Below are positions 1-8,965 of a DNA stretch of 64,000 nucleotides, piece by piece. The notes below the pieces were generated by a model. It was not told the origin of the DNA, did not search any database, and saw only the letters and a list, made by a program, of their open reading frames with translations. Source of the DNA: Methylocystis sp. Sn-Cys (lineage in GTDB: Bacteria; Pseudomonadota; Alphaproteobacteria; Rhizobiales; Beijerinckiaceae); contig NZ_JAERVJ010000001.1 of assembly GCF_016745395.1 (NCBI RefSeq), positions 806,001 through 870,000 on the forward strand, in the 5' to 3' direction. The position numbers were made by a program, and so were the translations under genes. The stretch's first letter is position 1; the number at the start of each line of letters is the position of its first letter.

Positions 1-345
1 GCCGTACTGCGTCGAGAAAGCCTGGTCGATCTGCTGCACGTCATAGGCGATTCGCTGGGCTTCGCGGAGCAGCTGTTGCGTTTGTGAGATCGACTGCTGG
101 ATCGTCTGCAGCGAGGAATAGGGGAGGTTCGCAAGATTCCTCCCCTGATTGATCGGCATTCGCGCCTCGTTCTGGAGGCTGGTGATCTGATTGTTGATCT
201 GCTGCAGTGTATTCGCCGCGGTCAGAATATTCTGGGCGTAATTGGTTGGGTCGAACACCACGAATTGCGCCGAGGCGGGCGCGCTGAGGAAAGCCAGCGA
301 CAAAGCGAAAGCGCTCGCGGCTGCGAGGCGACGAATGCGGGTCAT
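1..345 (-). CDS. trbJ: Conjugal transfer protein TrbJ (partial, C-terminus beyond window)
   Basis: TrbJ is a periplasmic mating-pair formation protein of the P-type conjugation system, related to VirB5. The first 115 codons are visible. They start with a signal peptide (a twin-Arg-containing n-region, then an Ala/Leu-rich core ending in SAPASA) and continue with a helical region full of Gln and Asn in which VFDPTNYAQN and LPYSSLQTIQQS are typical TrbJ sequence. The ATG overlaps the TAA stop of trbE (TAATG at 347-343), so translation is probably coupled. The gene runs off the left edge of the window. Confidence 0.88.
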   Translation of the reverse strand, partial: MTRIRRLAAASAFALSLAFLSAPASAQFVVFDPTNYAQNILTAANTLQQINNQITSLQNEARMPINQGRNLANLPYSSLQTIQQSISQTQQLLREAQRIAYDVQQIDQAFSTQYG

Positions 346-2777
346 TACGATGTCTCCAGATCGGTGGGGGTAGGCAGAAATTCAGCGGCCCAGTCGAGGC
401 CGCGCGCGGACAACCAGGCGCGGGCGAAGCCTTCGCGTCCGGCGTTTGTGAAAATCTCGGCGATGAGCTTTTGGTCGGTCTTCGAGGATGCGGCGCAAAG
501 GGCGAGCGCCACGGGACCGAGGCCCAGTTCGAAGAGGCGGTTGCCGCGCCGCGACTGGCAATAATAGTCGCGCTTGGGCGTCGCCCGCGCGATGATCTCG
601 ATCCGCCTGTCATTGAGGCCGAAGCGGCGATAGATCGACAGGATCTGCGGTTCGATCGCGCGCTCGTTGGGGAGAAAAATCCGCGTCGGGCAGCTCTCGA
701 CGATCGCGGGCGCGATCGGGCTCGTCTCGATATCGGCGAGCGACTGAGTGGCGAAGACGACGGAGGCGTTCTTCTTCCTCAGCGTCTTGAGCCATTCGCG
801 CAATTGCGCGGCGAAGCCGGGATCGTCCAGGGCGAGCCAGCCTTCGTCGATGACGAGGAGCGCGGGCGCGCCGTCGAGCCGTCCTTCGATGCGGTGGAAG
901 AGATAGGAGAGGACGGCGGGCGCGGCGGCGAAGCCGATCAGCCCCTCCGTCTCGAAGCATTGGACGTCGCCGGAGCCCAGAAACTCAGTATCGGAATCGA
1001 GAAGCCGCCCATGCGGCCCGCCCAGGCAAAAAGGTTTGAGGGCGCGCTTGAGCGGATTGGATTGCAGGAGCACCGAGAGTCCGGTGAGGGTACGCTCCTC
1101 GATCGGCGCGGAGGCGAGAGACGACAGCGCCGACCAGAGATGCTCCTTCACTTCAGGGGTGACGGCGACATTTTCGCGGGCAAGGATGGAGCCGATCCAA
1201 TTGGCGGCCCAGCTGCGCTCCGCGGGATCGTCTACCGCGGCGAGCGGCTGCAAGGCGACGGAATCGACGTTATCAGCCGATAGGGCCCCGCCGAGATCAT
1301 GCCAGCTGCCGCCCATGGCGAGCGTCGCCGCCCTCGCCGATCCCCCGAAATCGAAGACAAAGGTTCGCGAGCGCGCGTAGCGGCGGAACTGCAGCGCCAT
1401 CAAACCCAGCAGCACGCTCTTGCCCGCGCCGGTCGGACCGATGACGAGCGTATGGCCGACATCGCCCACATGCAGCGAGAAGCGAAAAGGCGTCGAGCCT
1501 TCCGTCCGGCCGAAGAACAGGGGCGGCGCGTCGAGATGCGCGTCCGTCGACGGGCCCGCCCAGACCGCCGAGAGCGGAATGATATGGGCGAGATTGATCG
1601 TCGAGATCGGCGGCTGGCGGACATTGGCGTAGACATGGCCGGGAAGAGAGCCGAGCCAGGCTTCGATCGCGTTCACCGTCTCGATCATTGACGTGAAGTC
1701 GCGGCCCTGGATGACTTTTTCCGCGAGACGCAGCTTCTCGTCGGCGAGGCGCGGATCCTCGTCCCAGACGGTGAGCGTCGCCGTCACATAGGCTTCACCG
1801 ATCAGATCGGAGCCCAGATCCTGCAGCGCCGCGTCGGCGTCGAGCGCCTTGTTATGCGCGTCGGTGTCGAGAAGGACGGAGGACTCATTCGTCATCACCT
1901 CCTTCAGGATCGCCAGGATGGATTTACGCTTGGCGAACCACTGCCGGCGAATGCGAGTGACGATCTTCGTCGCATCGATCTTGTCGAGGGTGATCGCCCG
2001 CGTCGACCAGCGATAGGGAAAAGCGAGGCGATTGAGCTCGTCGAGAATCCCGGGATGGGTCGCCGAGGGGAAGCCCATGACGGTGAGGATGCGCAAATGC
2101 GCCCTTCCGAGCCGGGGCTCGAGGCCGCCGGTCAGCGCTTCGTCGACGAGGATGGCGTCGAGATGCATCGGCGTCTCGGGAACGCCGACCTTGTGGCGCT
2201 TGGTCGAGACGCAGGAATGGAGATAGGTCAGCGTCTCGCCATCCGAGAGCCATTCGGCCTCCGGCGCGAAGCCCTCAATGAGCTGCAAGAGCAGGTCGGT
2301 TCGGTCGATGAAACCGGAGAGAACGGCGCTTAGCCCGCCTTCGGGAGAGCGAGCCTCATAGAGCCAGCTCTCGGCGCCTGCGGCCTCGTCCTCGGGCGGG
2401 AGATAGAGTAGCGTCAGAAAATAGCCGCTCTCGAAATGCGCCCCTTCTTCTTCGAACTGCGCGCGGCGTTCTTCATCGACGAGAGCGGAGACGGGGTCAG
2501 GGAAGGCGCTGGCCGGATAATCCTGCGCGGTGTTGCGCTGCGCTTCGAAGAAGATCGCCCAGCCGGACCCCAGCCGCCGCAGCGCATTGTTGAGCCGCGC
2601 CGTGACGCCGACAAGTTCAGCTTGCGTGGCGCTTTCGAGATCGGGGCCGCGAAAGCGCGCGGTTCGCTGAAGCGAGCCGTCCTTGTTCAATACGACCCCC
2701 GGCGCGACGAGCGCGGCCCAGGGGAGGAAGTCGGCGAGGCTTTGCGGCTTTTTGCGATATTCGGCGAGGTTCAGCAT
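345..2777 (-). CDS. trbE: Conjugal transfer ATPase TrbE (VirB4 family)
   Basis: TrbE is the large cytoplasmic ATPase that powers assembly of the type IV secretion channel and pilus during conjugation. The 810-residue protein has the family's usual length. It shows an N-terminal CagE/VirB4 region, a Walker A motif GPTGAGKS at about 447-454 and a Walker B ALLVIDEG at about 640. The C-terminal part reads like other VirB4 proteins, with ATQSLADI and ALTF-type contacts replaced by family variants. The ATG start lies 5 bases after the trbD stop, and the stop overlaps the trbJ start, so it is one cistron of a compact trbB-C-D-E-J operon. No frameshift is visible, so it looks functional. Confidence 0.95.
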   Translation of the reverse strand: MLNLAEYRKKPQSLADFLPWAALVAPGVVLNKDGSLQRTARFRGPDLESATQAELVGVTARLNNALRRLGSGWAIFFEAQRNTAQDYPASAFPDPVSALVDEERRAQFEEEGAHFESGYFLTLLYLPPEDEAAGAESWLYEARSPEGGLSAVLSGFIDRTDLLLQLIEGFAPEAEWLSDGETLTYLHSCVSTKRHKVGVPETPMHLDAILVDEALTGGLEPRLGRAHLRILTVMGFPSATHPGILDELNRLAFPYRWSTRAITLDKIDATKIVTRIRRQWFAKRKSILAILKEVMTNESSVLLDTDAHNKALDADAALQDLGSDLIGEAYVTATLTVWDEDPRLADEKLRLAEKVIQGRDFTSMIETVNAIEAWLGSLPGHVYANVRQPPISTINLAHIIPLSAVWAGPSTDAHLDAPPLFFGRTEGSTPFRFSLHVGDVGHTLVIGPTGAGKSVLLGLMALQFRRYARSRTFVFDFGGSARAATLAMGGSWHDLGGALSADNVDSVALQPLAAVDDPAERSWAANWIGSILARENVAVTPEVKEHLWSALSSLASAPIEERTLTGLSVLLQSNPLKRALKPFCLGGPHGRLLDSDTEFLGSGDVQCFETEGLIGFAAAPAVLSYLFHRIEGRLDGAPALLVIDEGWLALDDPGFAAQLREWLKTLRKKNASVVFATQSLADIETSPIAPAIVESCPTRIFLPNERAIEPQILSIYRRFGLNDRRIEIIARATPKRDYYCQSRRGNRLFELGLGPVALALCAASSKTDQKLIAEIFTNAGREGFARAWLSARGLDWAAEFLPTPTDLETS

Positions 2778-2782
2778 CGTGC

Positions 2783-3067
2783 CTACACCCCGAAATGCGC
2801 CGGATAGCGCAAATGCCGGCGTACGACTTCGACGAAGTCCGGATCGCGCTTGGCCGCCCAGACCGCGGCGAACTGCGCGATAACCCAGAAGGCAAGCCCA
2901 GCTAGCCAGAGCCGCAGACCGAGGCCGAGCGCGGCGGCGAGCGTGCCGTTCAGGATGGCGATCGACCGCGGCGCGCCGCCGAGGAAGATCGGTTCGGTCA
3001 GCGCCCGTCGAACCGGAACGCGAAATCCCGCGACCGACCCGTCGACCGGAAGAGTCTCGTTCTCCAT
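2783..3067 (-). CDS. trbD: Conjugal transfer protein TrbD (VirB3-like)
   Basis: TrbD is a small inner-membrane protein that works with TrbE in the conjugation channel and corresponds to VirB3. The 94-residue product has the VPVRRALTEPIFLGGAPR signature near its N-terminus, then a hydrophobic stretch at about 37-70 that can form one or two membrane segments. The tail, DPDFVEVVRRHLRYP, is typical of the family. The ATG overlaps the stop of trbC (TGATG), which fits translational coupling. I chose the start from that overlap. A longer reading of the frame has no support. Confidence 0.93.
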   Translation of the reverse strand: MENETLPVDGSVAGFRVPVRRALTEPIFLGGAPRSIAILNGTLAAALGLGLRLWLAGLAFWVIAQFAAVWAAKRDPDFVEVVRRHLRYPAHFGV

Positions 3068-3405
3068 CAGATCAGCGCTCCGCCGCCGAAGGAGAAGAAC
3101 GACAGAAAGAAGCTCGACGCGGCGAAGGCGATCGATAGCCCGAAGACGATCTGCACCAGCCGCCGGAAGCCGCCCGACGTGTCGCCGAAAGCGAGCGTCA
3201 GGCCGGTCGTGATGATGATGATCACTGCGATGATCTTGGCGACGGGCCCTTCGATCGATTGCAGGATCTGCTGGAGCGGCTGCTCCCAGGGCATGTTGGA
3301 GCCCGCGGCGAAGGCCGGCGTGCAAAGTGCGGCGACTGCAGCGATGTGGGAAAGCCCAACACAAACGCGAGCGCGGAATCGATCGCGGATCGGAACCCTA
3401 TTCAT
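3067..3405 (-). CDS. trbC: Conjugal pilin TrbC (VirB2 family)
   Basis: TrbC is the major pilin precursor. In well-studied relatives it is processed and cyclised before assembly. The 112-residue product has a long N-terminal signal (positive n-region, hydrophobic core ending CTPAFA), a mature start around GSNMPWEQPLQ, and two hydrophobic helices (IIAVIIIITTGLTLAFG and IVFGLSIAFAASSFFLSF). This is the expected layout. I chose the ATG at 3405 over the one at 3417 because GGAG sits 6 bases upstream of it. Its first bases overlap the end of trbB by 8 nt. Confidence 0.92.
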   Translation of the reverse strand: MNRVPIRDRFRARVCVGLSHIAAVAALCTPAFAAGSNMPWEQPLQQILQSIEGPVAKIIAVIIIITTGLTLAFGDTSGGFRRLVQIVFGLSIAFAASSFFLSFFSFGGGALI

Positions 3406-4384
3406 TGACGTCTCCAAAGGTGACCAAGGTGATGTCGGCGAGCGCGTAGTCGCCGTATGAATCGAGGCCCTGGACGGCGGCGAGTTCGATCAGCCGCCGT
3501 TCTCTCCCGTGGCCGGCAAGAACGGCGATGATCTGGATCGTCTCGGCGATCAGCGCGCGCGGGACGGTGACAACGGCTTCCTGGATCAGCTGTTCAAGAC
3601 GCCGCAGCGCTCCCAGCGCCGACCCAGCGTGAATGGTGCCGACGCCGCCGGGATGGCCCGTGCCCCAGGCCTTGAGGAGATCGAGCGCTTCCGCGCCGCG
3701 CACTTCGCCGATCGGGATGCGATCCGGGCGAAGACGTAAAGATGAACGGACCAGATCGGAAAGCGAGGCGACGCCGTTTTTGGTGCGCAGCGACACGAGA
3801 TTGGGCGCGGCGCATTGCAGCTCGCGCGTATCCTCGATCAGCACGACGCGGTCAGCACTTTTGGCGATCTCGGCGAGCAGGGCGTTGGCGAGCGTTGTCT
3901 TGCCAGTGGAGGTGCCGCCGGCGACGAGGATGTTTTTGCGCTCGCCGACAGAGGCGCGAAGGATGGCGGCCTGATTTTTCGCCATGACGCCAGTGGCGAT
4001 GTAATCGTTGAGCGAGAACACCGCGACGGCTGGCTTGCGGATGGCGAAGGCCGGCGCATAAACGATCGGCGGCAAAATCCCTTCGAAGCGCTCGCCCGTT
4101 TCCGGCAACTCCGCCGAGACGCGCGGCGCACCGGCATGCACCTCGGCGCCGACATGATGCGCGACGAGCCTGATGATCCGCTCGCCGTCTTCCGCCGACA
4201 TTCGCGCGCCCGTATCCTCTAATCCGCTGGTCAAGCGATCAAGCCAGAGCCGTCCGTCGGGATTGAGCATGATCTCGACGACGCTTTCATCGTCGAGCCA
4301 GCTTGCGATCTCAGCGCCGAGCGCCGTGCGCAACATACGGGCGCTGCGCGATAGCGCTTCAGCGTTGTCGTTTTGAGAGCGCAC
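3398..4384 (-). CDS. trbB: Conjugal transfer ATPase TrbB (VirB11 family)
   Basis: TrbB is the hexameric traffic ATPase of the conjugation apparatus, on the cytoplasmic face of the inner membrane. The protein has the VirB11/GspE layout: an N-terminal domain (LNPDGRLWLDRL), Walker A GGTSTGKTT near residue 157, an Asp box VLIEDTRELQC, and the RPDRIPIGEVRG and GHPGGVGTIHA motifs. No ATG is well placed. I use the GTG at 4384, which has GGGGAC upstream. A TTG at 4426 in the same frame would add 14 residues. It is the first visible gene of the trb operon. The traG coupling-protein gene usually found upstream in such elements is missing, and 460 non-coding bases and cargo sit there instead. Confidence 0.93.
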   Translation of the reverse strand: MRSQNDNAEALSRSARMLRTALGAEIASWLDDESVVEIMLNPDGRLWLDRLTSGLEDTGARMSAEDGERIIRLVAHHVGAEVHAGAPRVSAELPETGERFEGILPPIVYAPAFAIRKPAVAVFSLNDYIATGVMAKNQAAILRASVGERKNILVAGGTSTGKTTLANALLAEIAKSADRVVLIEDTRELQCAAPNLVSLRTKNGVASLSDLVRSSLRLRPDRIPIGEVRGAEALDLLKAWGTGHPGGVGTIHAGSALGALRRLEQLIQEAVVTVPRALIAETIQIIAVLAGHGRERRLIELAAVQGLDSYGDYALADITLVTFGDVNE

Positions 4385-4847
4385 GTCCGTCCCCGGTGTT
4401 CGCGGAACCGCAAGGCGGCGGTTCAAAGCCGGGGTTGATTAAGAAAGGCCGGAACCGAGGTAGTGCAACAAGTCAGTTAGGGGCGTAGGGCCGTGGCGTG
4501 CAATGACAGGGGATTGGCAGGGCGCCTCCGGCTATGCCTGGCGCTAAAAAGGCACGAAACACGGTACCACGCGTTACTTTGGAGACGGGTTCAAGTCTCC
4601 TTTGCGCCATGAACGACATTCGATCCGATGTGATGTCGGCGGGAAATGGCCGATGATGAGGGAACAATAGCCGCCCTTCGGCAAGCCCGCATAGCCACCG
4701 CCTCGGCGACCATAGAAACACCTTTGGCATTGGCCGCTCGAGCGATTTCCGCGGGGGTCTACGTCTTAAGAACGCCGCCGAGGACGACGGCTGGAATCCA
4801 CAAGTATGCGAACACGAGGTCTGGCGTGGCGACGGTTCATTTCTGGC
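4385..4847. other. Gap upstream of trbB, contains a tRNA-like hairpin
   Basis: No convincing coding region is visible between trbB and the DUF262 gene. It probably holds the trb promoter, but I cannot place one with confidence. The only striking structure is the tRNA-like segment at 4541-4609, described separately. The stretch is where traG-type genes would be expected in a related element, so a deletion or replacement is likely. Confidence 0.5.
4541..4609 (+). other. Possible degenerate tRNA or tRNA-like 3' end
   Basis: A segment of about 70 bases ends with a T-arm-like piece containing GGTTCAAGTC, followed by TTTGCGCCA. The 5' bases GCGCTAA can pair with TTTGCGC at 6 of 7 positions, and a GGTA occurs where a D-loop would be. 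The anticodon stem does not fold convincingly, so this is at best a decayed tRNA or an old attachment site. It differs from the tRNA-Thr half at 19421-19465, so it is not the partner repeat of that site. Confidence 0.25.
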
Positions 4848-6617
4848 CTACAACAATTCCCGAAGTTGCTTTCCGAGTATCTTGCGTCGTTCAGAAATGA
4901 AAGTCGGAAAATTTGTGAAGGCGAGAATTGCAGCGTCATCGGGAAGGAGATGATCCGAGCAGAATTTCTCGACAGATATTTTTTGGCGCGCTACTTCCAT
5001 CTTCGTCCAATCCGCAAGCGGCGTGTCGTTTTTCGACTTATTTTCGTTTTCATCGAGATGTGCCAGATTCAGGATGCTGTTCCAGTGCTTCGCGTCCCGG
5101 TAAAATTCAGCATCTGTCTCTGCAACGCCTGCGGCTTTCAGAGCTTTGAGATTGAATGCAGACGCCGGATGTAAATGGTCCTTGTGAAACTTGTTCTTGT
5201 AATCGAGACCGGGAGCGAGAAGTGCAAGGATGGTGAAAGCCTGCCTGTCTTCGTATTGCGTTAGCAGCAGGGACTCGATGAATTCATCCGTCACCTGTGG
5301 GTCTTTGCCCTGCGTTCGTAAGACCGTCGCGATAGCCTTCGATGGGAAACTCTCGATTCCCGGCATGACGTAGGGCTCGCCGAAATCCTCTCCGACAAAC
5401 GCCTTCCTGATCGCCGCCAGAATAGTATCCGCAGATGATCCGAATACGCCCTTAAGCAGCATTGTGTGCAGCCACCTGCGGATAATATCCCTTTCATCCC
5501 GCAGCCCGAGCTTTGAAACAAGCGTCTCGTTCAACGCTTGGTGATGCACCCAATAGACGATTGGCAGCAGCGCGTTTTTCGACGTCAATGAGCTTTCGTC
5601 ATAGCCGAAATTCTTGATTAGATCGAAGACGGCGAGAATGCTTGTCTGAATCTCGTTCCAGTTGTCCTCGAAGGGTTTGACCTGGGTGGCCGTGAAATTC
5701 GATACCCTGTAACGAATGTCCGAACTATAGAGGTACAGACATGCCTTGAGCACGAGGTCCTTGCTAATAAAGAAACCCTTCGCCTGGACCTGATCGACAA
5801 GGCCGAGTATCTCTTTCTTTGCGTCGCGTTTTGTCCAGTTGGCGATCGCCGTCGACATCAGCATGTCCGAAAGTGAGAGGGGTTCTCCGCCGCTATTGAC
5901 GCGGACGAAGACGTTCAGCGCCTTCTCCATGTTAGCCTGTTTGACAGTGTAGTAGTTTATGATTCGCTCGGTGTGTACGACGGAGTGGAGCTTGGATAGC
6001 GCTCTCGATGCGAATTCGCTGTCCTGGTAACCTGCTGTCTTCAGCATCTGATTTAGGTCGTAAGCCTCCGTTAGCTCCAGAATTTTGCCGGTAGCGAACC
6101 ATTTCTTCTCGTTCTCGGCGTACTCCTCTTGCGTCAGGAATTTGAATTCGTATTTCAGTCCGGTTTCGTTGTCGGTTGCAGGAGCCGGTTCAGTTACGTT
6201 CAGGTAAAGTTTGCGCGTCGGGAGGGCATATTCATTGTCGTCCCACCACACCCTTGGCTTCTTGTAGGCATACGTGCCGGTTAATCCAATATTTAGCGCT
6301 GTCAGGCGCTGCTGCCCGTCAAGCACGGCCTCAAAGTCGATGTGTCCGCGCGTATTGAATTCGGAATTGTGCGTATGATAACGCTCCCGGAATTTGGTCA
6401 GGAACTCATAGTATCTGTATTGGAGTTTCGCCTCATCATCATGCACCTCCCAAAAAAGAAAGCTTCCGATCGGGTAGCCCTGTAGCAGTGAGTCGAAAAA
6501 CCACTCCACCTTCTTCGGCTCCCAGACAAACTCACGCTGAATAGCGGGCAACAGGAGTCTGCGCGAGCGGATTCGAGAAATCGCGTCCGAGATACTGATT
6601 GGCGCTTGAAAAGACAT
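4848..6617 (-). CDS. DUF262/DUF1524 protein (GmrSD-like)
   Basis: The 589-residue protein has an N-terminal DUF262 (ParB-like fold) domain with the hallmark LLLPAIQREFVW, a DGQQRLTAL motif near residue 100 and FVRVNSGGEPLS around 240. The C-terminal DUF1524-type region carries the HKDHLHP motif expected for a His-Me finger nuclease. Proteins with both domains include GmrSD, a nucleotide-dependent enzyme that restricts phage DNA with modified cytosines, and many uncharacterised defence genes. The target here cannot be told from sequence. I chose the ATG at 6617 because GAGGA lies 7 bases upstream; a TTG at 6635 is less likely. It is on the same strand as the helicase and nuclease genes at 6825-10611, after a gap of about 200 bp. 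Confidence 0.8.
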   Translation of the reverse strand: MSFQAPISISDAISRIRSRRLLLPAIQREFVWEPKKVEWFFDSLLQGYPIGSFLFWEVHDDEAKLQYRYYEFLTKFRERYHTHNSEFNTRGHIDFEAVLDGQQRLTALNIGLTGTYAYKKPRVWWDDNEYALPTRKLYLNVTEPAPATDNETGLKYEFKFLTQEEYAENEKKWFATGKILELTEAYDLNQMLKTAGYQDSEFASRALSKLHSVVHTERIINYYTVKQANMEKALNVFVRVNSGGEPLSLSDMLMSTAIANWTKRDAKKEILGLVDQVQAKGFFISKDLVLKACLYLYSSDIRYRVSNFTATQVKPFEDNWNEIQTSILAVFDLIKNFGYDESSLTSKNALLPIVYWVHHQALNETLVSKLGLRDERDIIRRWLHTMLLKGVFGSSADTILAAIRKAFVGEDFGEPYVMPGIESFPSKAIATVLRTQGKDPQVTDEFIESLLLTQYEDRQAFTILALLAPGLDYKNKFHKDHLHPASAFNLKALKAAGVAETDAEFYRDAKHWNSILNLAHLDENENKSKNDTPLADWTKMEVARQKISVEKFCSDHLLPDDAAILAFTNFPTFISERRKILGKQLRELL

Positions 6618-6824
6618 TGGGTCGTCCTCTATCAAACTTGTAAGAATACTGCGCTACGGGCGGGACGCCTGTCGCGTGCCTATCGGCTCATCATCGCAAG
6701 GCGCATCGACCTATGCAACCAAGACATATCGCATCTGCCGCGCCGATCTATGCAGGATATCTTTCCAACAAGATGGGAGTTTGACCTGATCAGCGTAGCG
6801 AATGATCATCCTGCCGCAAAATGA

Positions 6825-8696
6825 TCAGATGGCGATGACATTTCCGTCGCCGAACCACTCTTTCGCTCTTGCGATGACCTTCAAGGAAGGGTCCCGAAAA
6901 TACACCGCAAGCGAGTCTTTTGATCGCGTGCAGCAGACATAGAACAGTTTTTCAGTGCGCTCGCGGACGGAAGCTGTCCCGCTACCCTCGAACAGATAGG
7001 TGAAATTGTACTTGTTCCACCCCCCAGAATCCAGAACGACGAGAACCCGATCAAACTCTCGTCCTTTGATCTTGTGCTGCGTTGAGTAGGTCGTTCGGCC
7101 TTCGAGATACTCGTAGAGCGCCAGGTAAGATGAGCACTTTACTGGCGTTACGCGATTGAAGAGGTAGGGCTTGCGGATCACAAAATTGGTGAAAGCGTCG
7201 TCCTTGCGGACCAGTCCATGTTTCTCGGCGTAATCTATGACTTCGATAATCGGACGGTCGCTCATCGCACCGATTTCGTTGATACATTCCTTGAGCCGCA
7301 CCTTGTCTTTTGCTGACCCAAGCTTGAACTCGGTACGCCTCAGAAATTCATTGAATTTCCGTAGCTTATAGAGGTGAACGACGTCCAGGATTTTGAAGAC
7401 GTGCTTGATAAACGGGCATCGTTGTGAGCCCTTGCGTGCGGCCTCCTCCTCGGTTTGTTTCTTGTCGTCGACGAGCTGGTCCTTATCGACATACATGCGC
7501 CTGAATACCAGGAAGTTGCAGCTTTTTGCATCTGTCAGCCAGTCTGGATGGGCGTCGATGAAATCCTTCATCCCCGGCGTCGGAGCCACTCCCGGGAACT
7601 TGGCCATGACTTCGCCGAATGTGTCGGCGTCGTATTTGGTGAGGTCATCGTTGCCTTTGATATGGTCGACGAGCCTGTCGCGGAATTTGAGCACTCCGTC
7701 TTTGTCGTAGATTTCCATGAGATCGCCGAACCCCGCCTGAGGCGCGATCAAATTGTGCGTCAGGTTCAGCTCTTTGGTCTCAGCGACCTCGCTGAAGTTC
7801 CATCCGAGGGCTTTCCGCACGGCATCGAGTTTGTCGCTTCCGTTCGCCGCGTAATAAAAGCGGATTGATCCATCCTTCACGGCACCGCCATGCATATTCG
7901 GAGCATTTTCGTCAGCAGACTCCTTCTGTACGATCCCGTCTGATCTCAAGCGGTTCGCAAGCTCGAACACGAGGCGAGGATTTCGGCGGTTCTGGACTTT
8001 TTGAACCTCCACCACAGAGGCAGCCGCCACATAATCCTTTATCGATCCAACACCGTTATCATAGATTGATTGCATGCTGTCACCGAAGAAGCCGCAGACG
8101 CCTTTCCTGTGCGCCAAGGGCAGAAAATCGAGAAGGATTTTGATGACGTCGGGTGCGGTATCCTGGTATTCATCGACCAGAATATACCGATAACGATCTC
8201 GAAGGATTTCTCGAATCTTCGGATATTTTTGAAACACACCGTGGGCGAGAGTGATAACCTCGTCGTGGGAAATGATCCCTTCGGCTAGTATTCTTAACTC
8301 CTTGTATTTAATCGATTTGCCGTCATACATCCCATCGGAAACAGCGGTGCTCCCGGGTTTAATGCGAGGGCTATCTCCAGTCATCAAATCGATCAGAACA
8401 AGGCGCAGCTCGGCCTGGAACGGGCTGATAGCTGCCCAGAGAAAATCATGGATGGTGCTGACGGCCAGTCTCTCGCTCACGACGCGTGACTCGATTTCAC
8501 GAACCGCAGCGTTCGTATAGGTGATACAAGCAATGAACGCGCTTGGCTGGGTCCGCAGCAGCTCTCCAATGACCTGGACCAAGGAGTACGTTTTTCCGCT
8601 CCCTGCTCCACCGCTTAGCAGGAAGTTCTTGCCGTCGGCGACATGTTTGAGAACTCGCTCGACCTCAGGCTCCAGCTTCAGCCCACCTTGATCCAT
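6825..8696 (-). CDS. UvrD/Rep-like superfamily 1 helicase (GajB-like)
   Basis: The 623-residue protein is an SF1A helicase: Walker A GGAGSGKT at about 29-36, motif Ia-like CITYTNAAVREIE, Walker B DEYQDT near 172, KIKGREFDRVLVV (motif V region) near 550, and VCCTRSKDSL (motif VI) near the C-terminus. Class 2 OLD nucleases are defined by a UvrD-like helicase gene next to them, and the Gabija anti-phage system pairs such a nuclease (GajA) with a helicase (GajB) in this order. Here the helicase follows the OLD gene, with its ATG 19 bases inside the tail of the OLD coding region. It looks intact although its partner is broken. Calling it GajB is an inference from this pairing; at 623 residues it is somewhat longer than the GajB proteins first described. 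Confidence 0.85.
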   Translation of the reverse strand: MDQGGLKLEPEVERVLKHVADGKNFLLSGGAGSGKTYSLVQVIGELLRTQPSAFIACITYTNAAVREIESRVVSERLAVSTIHDFLWAAISPFQAELRLVLIDLMTGDSPRIKPGSTAVSDGMYDGKSIKYKELRILAEGIISHDEVITLAHGVFQKYPKIREILRDRYRYILVDEYQDTAPDVIKILLDFLPLAHRKGVCGFFGDSMQSIYDNGVGSIKDYVAAASVVEVQKVQNRRNPRLVFELANRLRSDGIVQKESADENAPNMHGGAVKDGSIRFYYAANGSDKLDAVRKALGWNFSEVAETKELNLTHNLIAPQAGFGDLMEIYDKDGVLKFRDRLVDHIKGNDDLTKYDADTFGEVMAKFPGVAPTPGMKDFIDAHPDWLTDAKSCNFLVFRRMYVDKDQLVDDKKQTEEEAARKGSQRCPFIKHVFKILDVVHLYKLRKFNEFLRRTEFKLGSAKDKVRLKECINEIGAMSDRPIIEVIDYAEKHGLVRKDDAFTNFVIRKPYLFNRVTPVKCSSYLALYEYLEGRTTYSTQHKIKGREFDRVLVVLDSGGWNKYNFTYLFEGSGTASVRERTEKLFYVCCTRSKDSLAVYFRDPSLKVIARAKEWFGDGNVIAI

Positions 8697-8965
8697 CTTA
8701 GACCTTCGTGAATGTATTTCGGAATGTTCCAGTTGCTGAATTCCAGAGTGAATTCTCGGGTCTGGCCGCCCTTATTTGTCTTGGTCAGCTTAGTCGTTTC
8801 GCTGTTGAGCAGTATCTCGATGGCGAAGGAGGGCTTCTTATCAATTCCGCTATCAGCCATTGCATCGGGCTTGCCGCCGCCGATGAACTCGGCCAGTGCA
8901 CCTTGTTTGAGACTTGGAAACTTTGGCGGATCGTGATCATCGGCCACCGCGCTGGCCGATGTCAT
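8678..8965 (-). pseudogene. C-terminal piece of the OLD nuclease in a shifted frame
   Basis: This 95-codon frame continues the OLD protein where the main reading frame stops. Its text, from FPSLKQGALAEF through KKPSFAIEILLNS to NIPKYIHEGLRWI, matches the usual end of class 2 OLD proteins, in which the last residues follow an SFEDAF motif. The main frame reaches SFEDAFFHVNRA and then hits TGA. The ATG of this frame overlaps that TGA (ATGA at 8965-8962). A one-base shift is therefore the simplest reading. A split gene with coupled translation is the alternative, because the overlap would allow it. Confidence 0.65.

Noticed and set aside
8962-8965. Programmed frameshift joining the two OLD frames
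   Set aside because: No slippery heptamer or downstream structure is evident at the ATGA overlap, and the N-terminus is also lost. Simple decay explains both changes.
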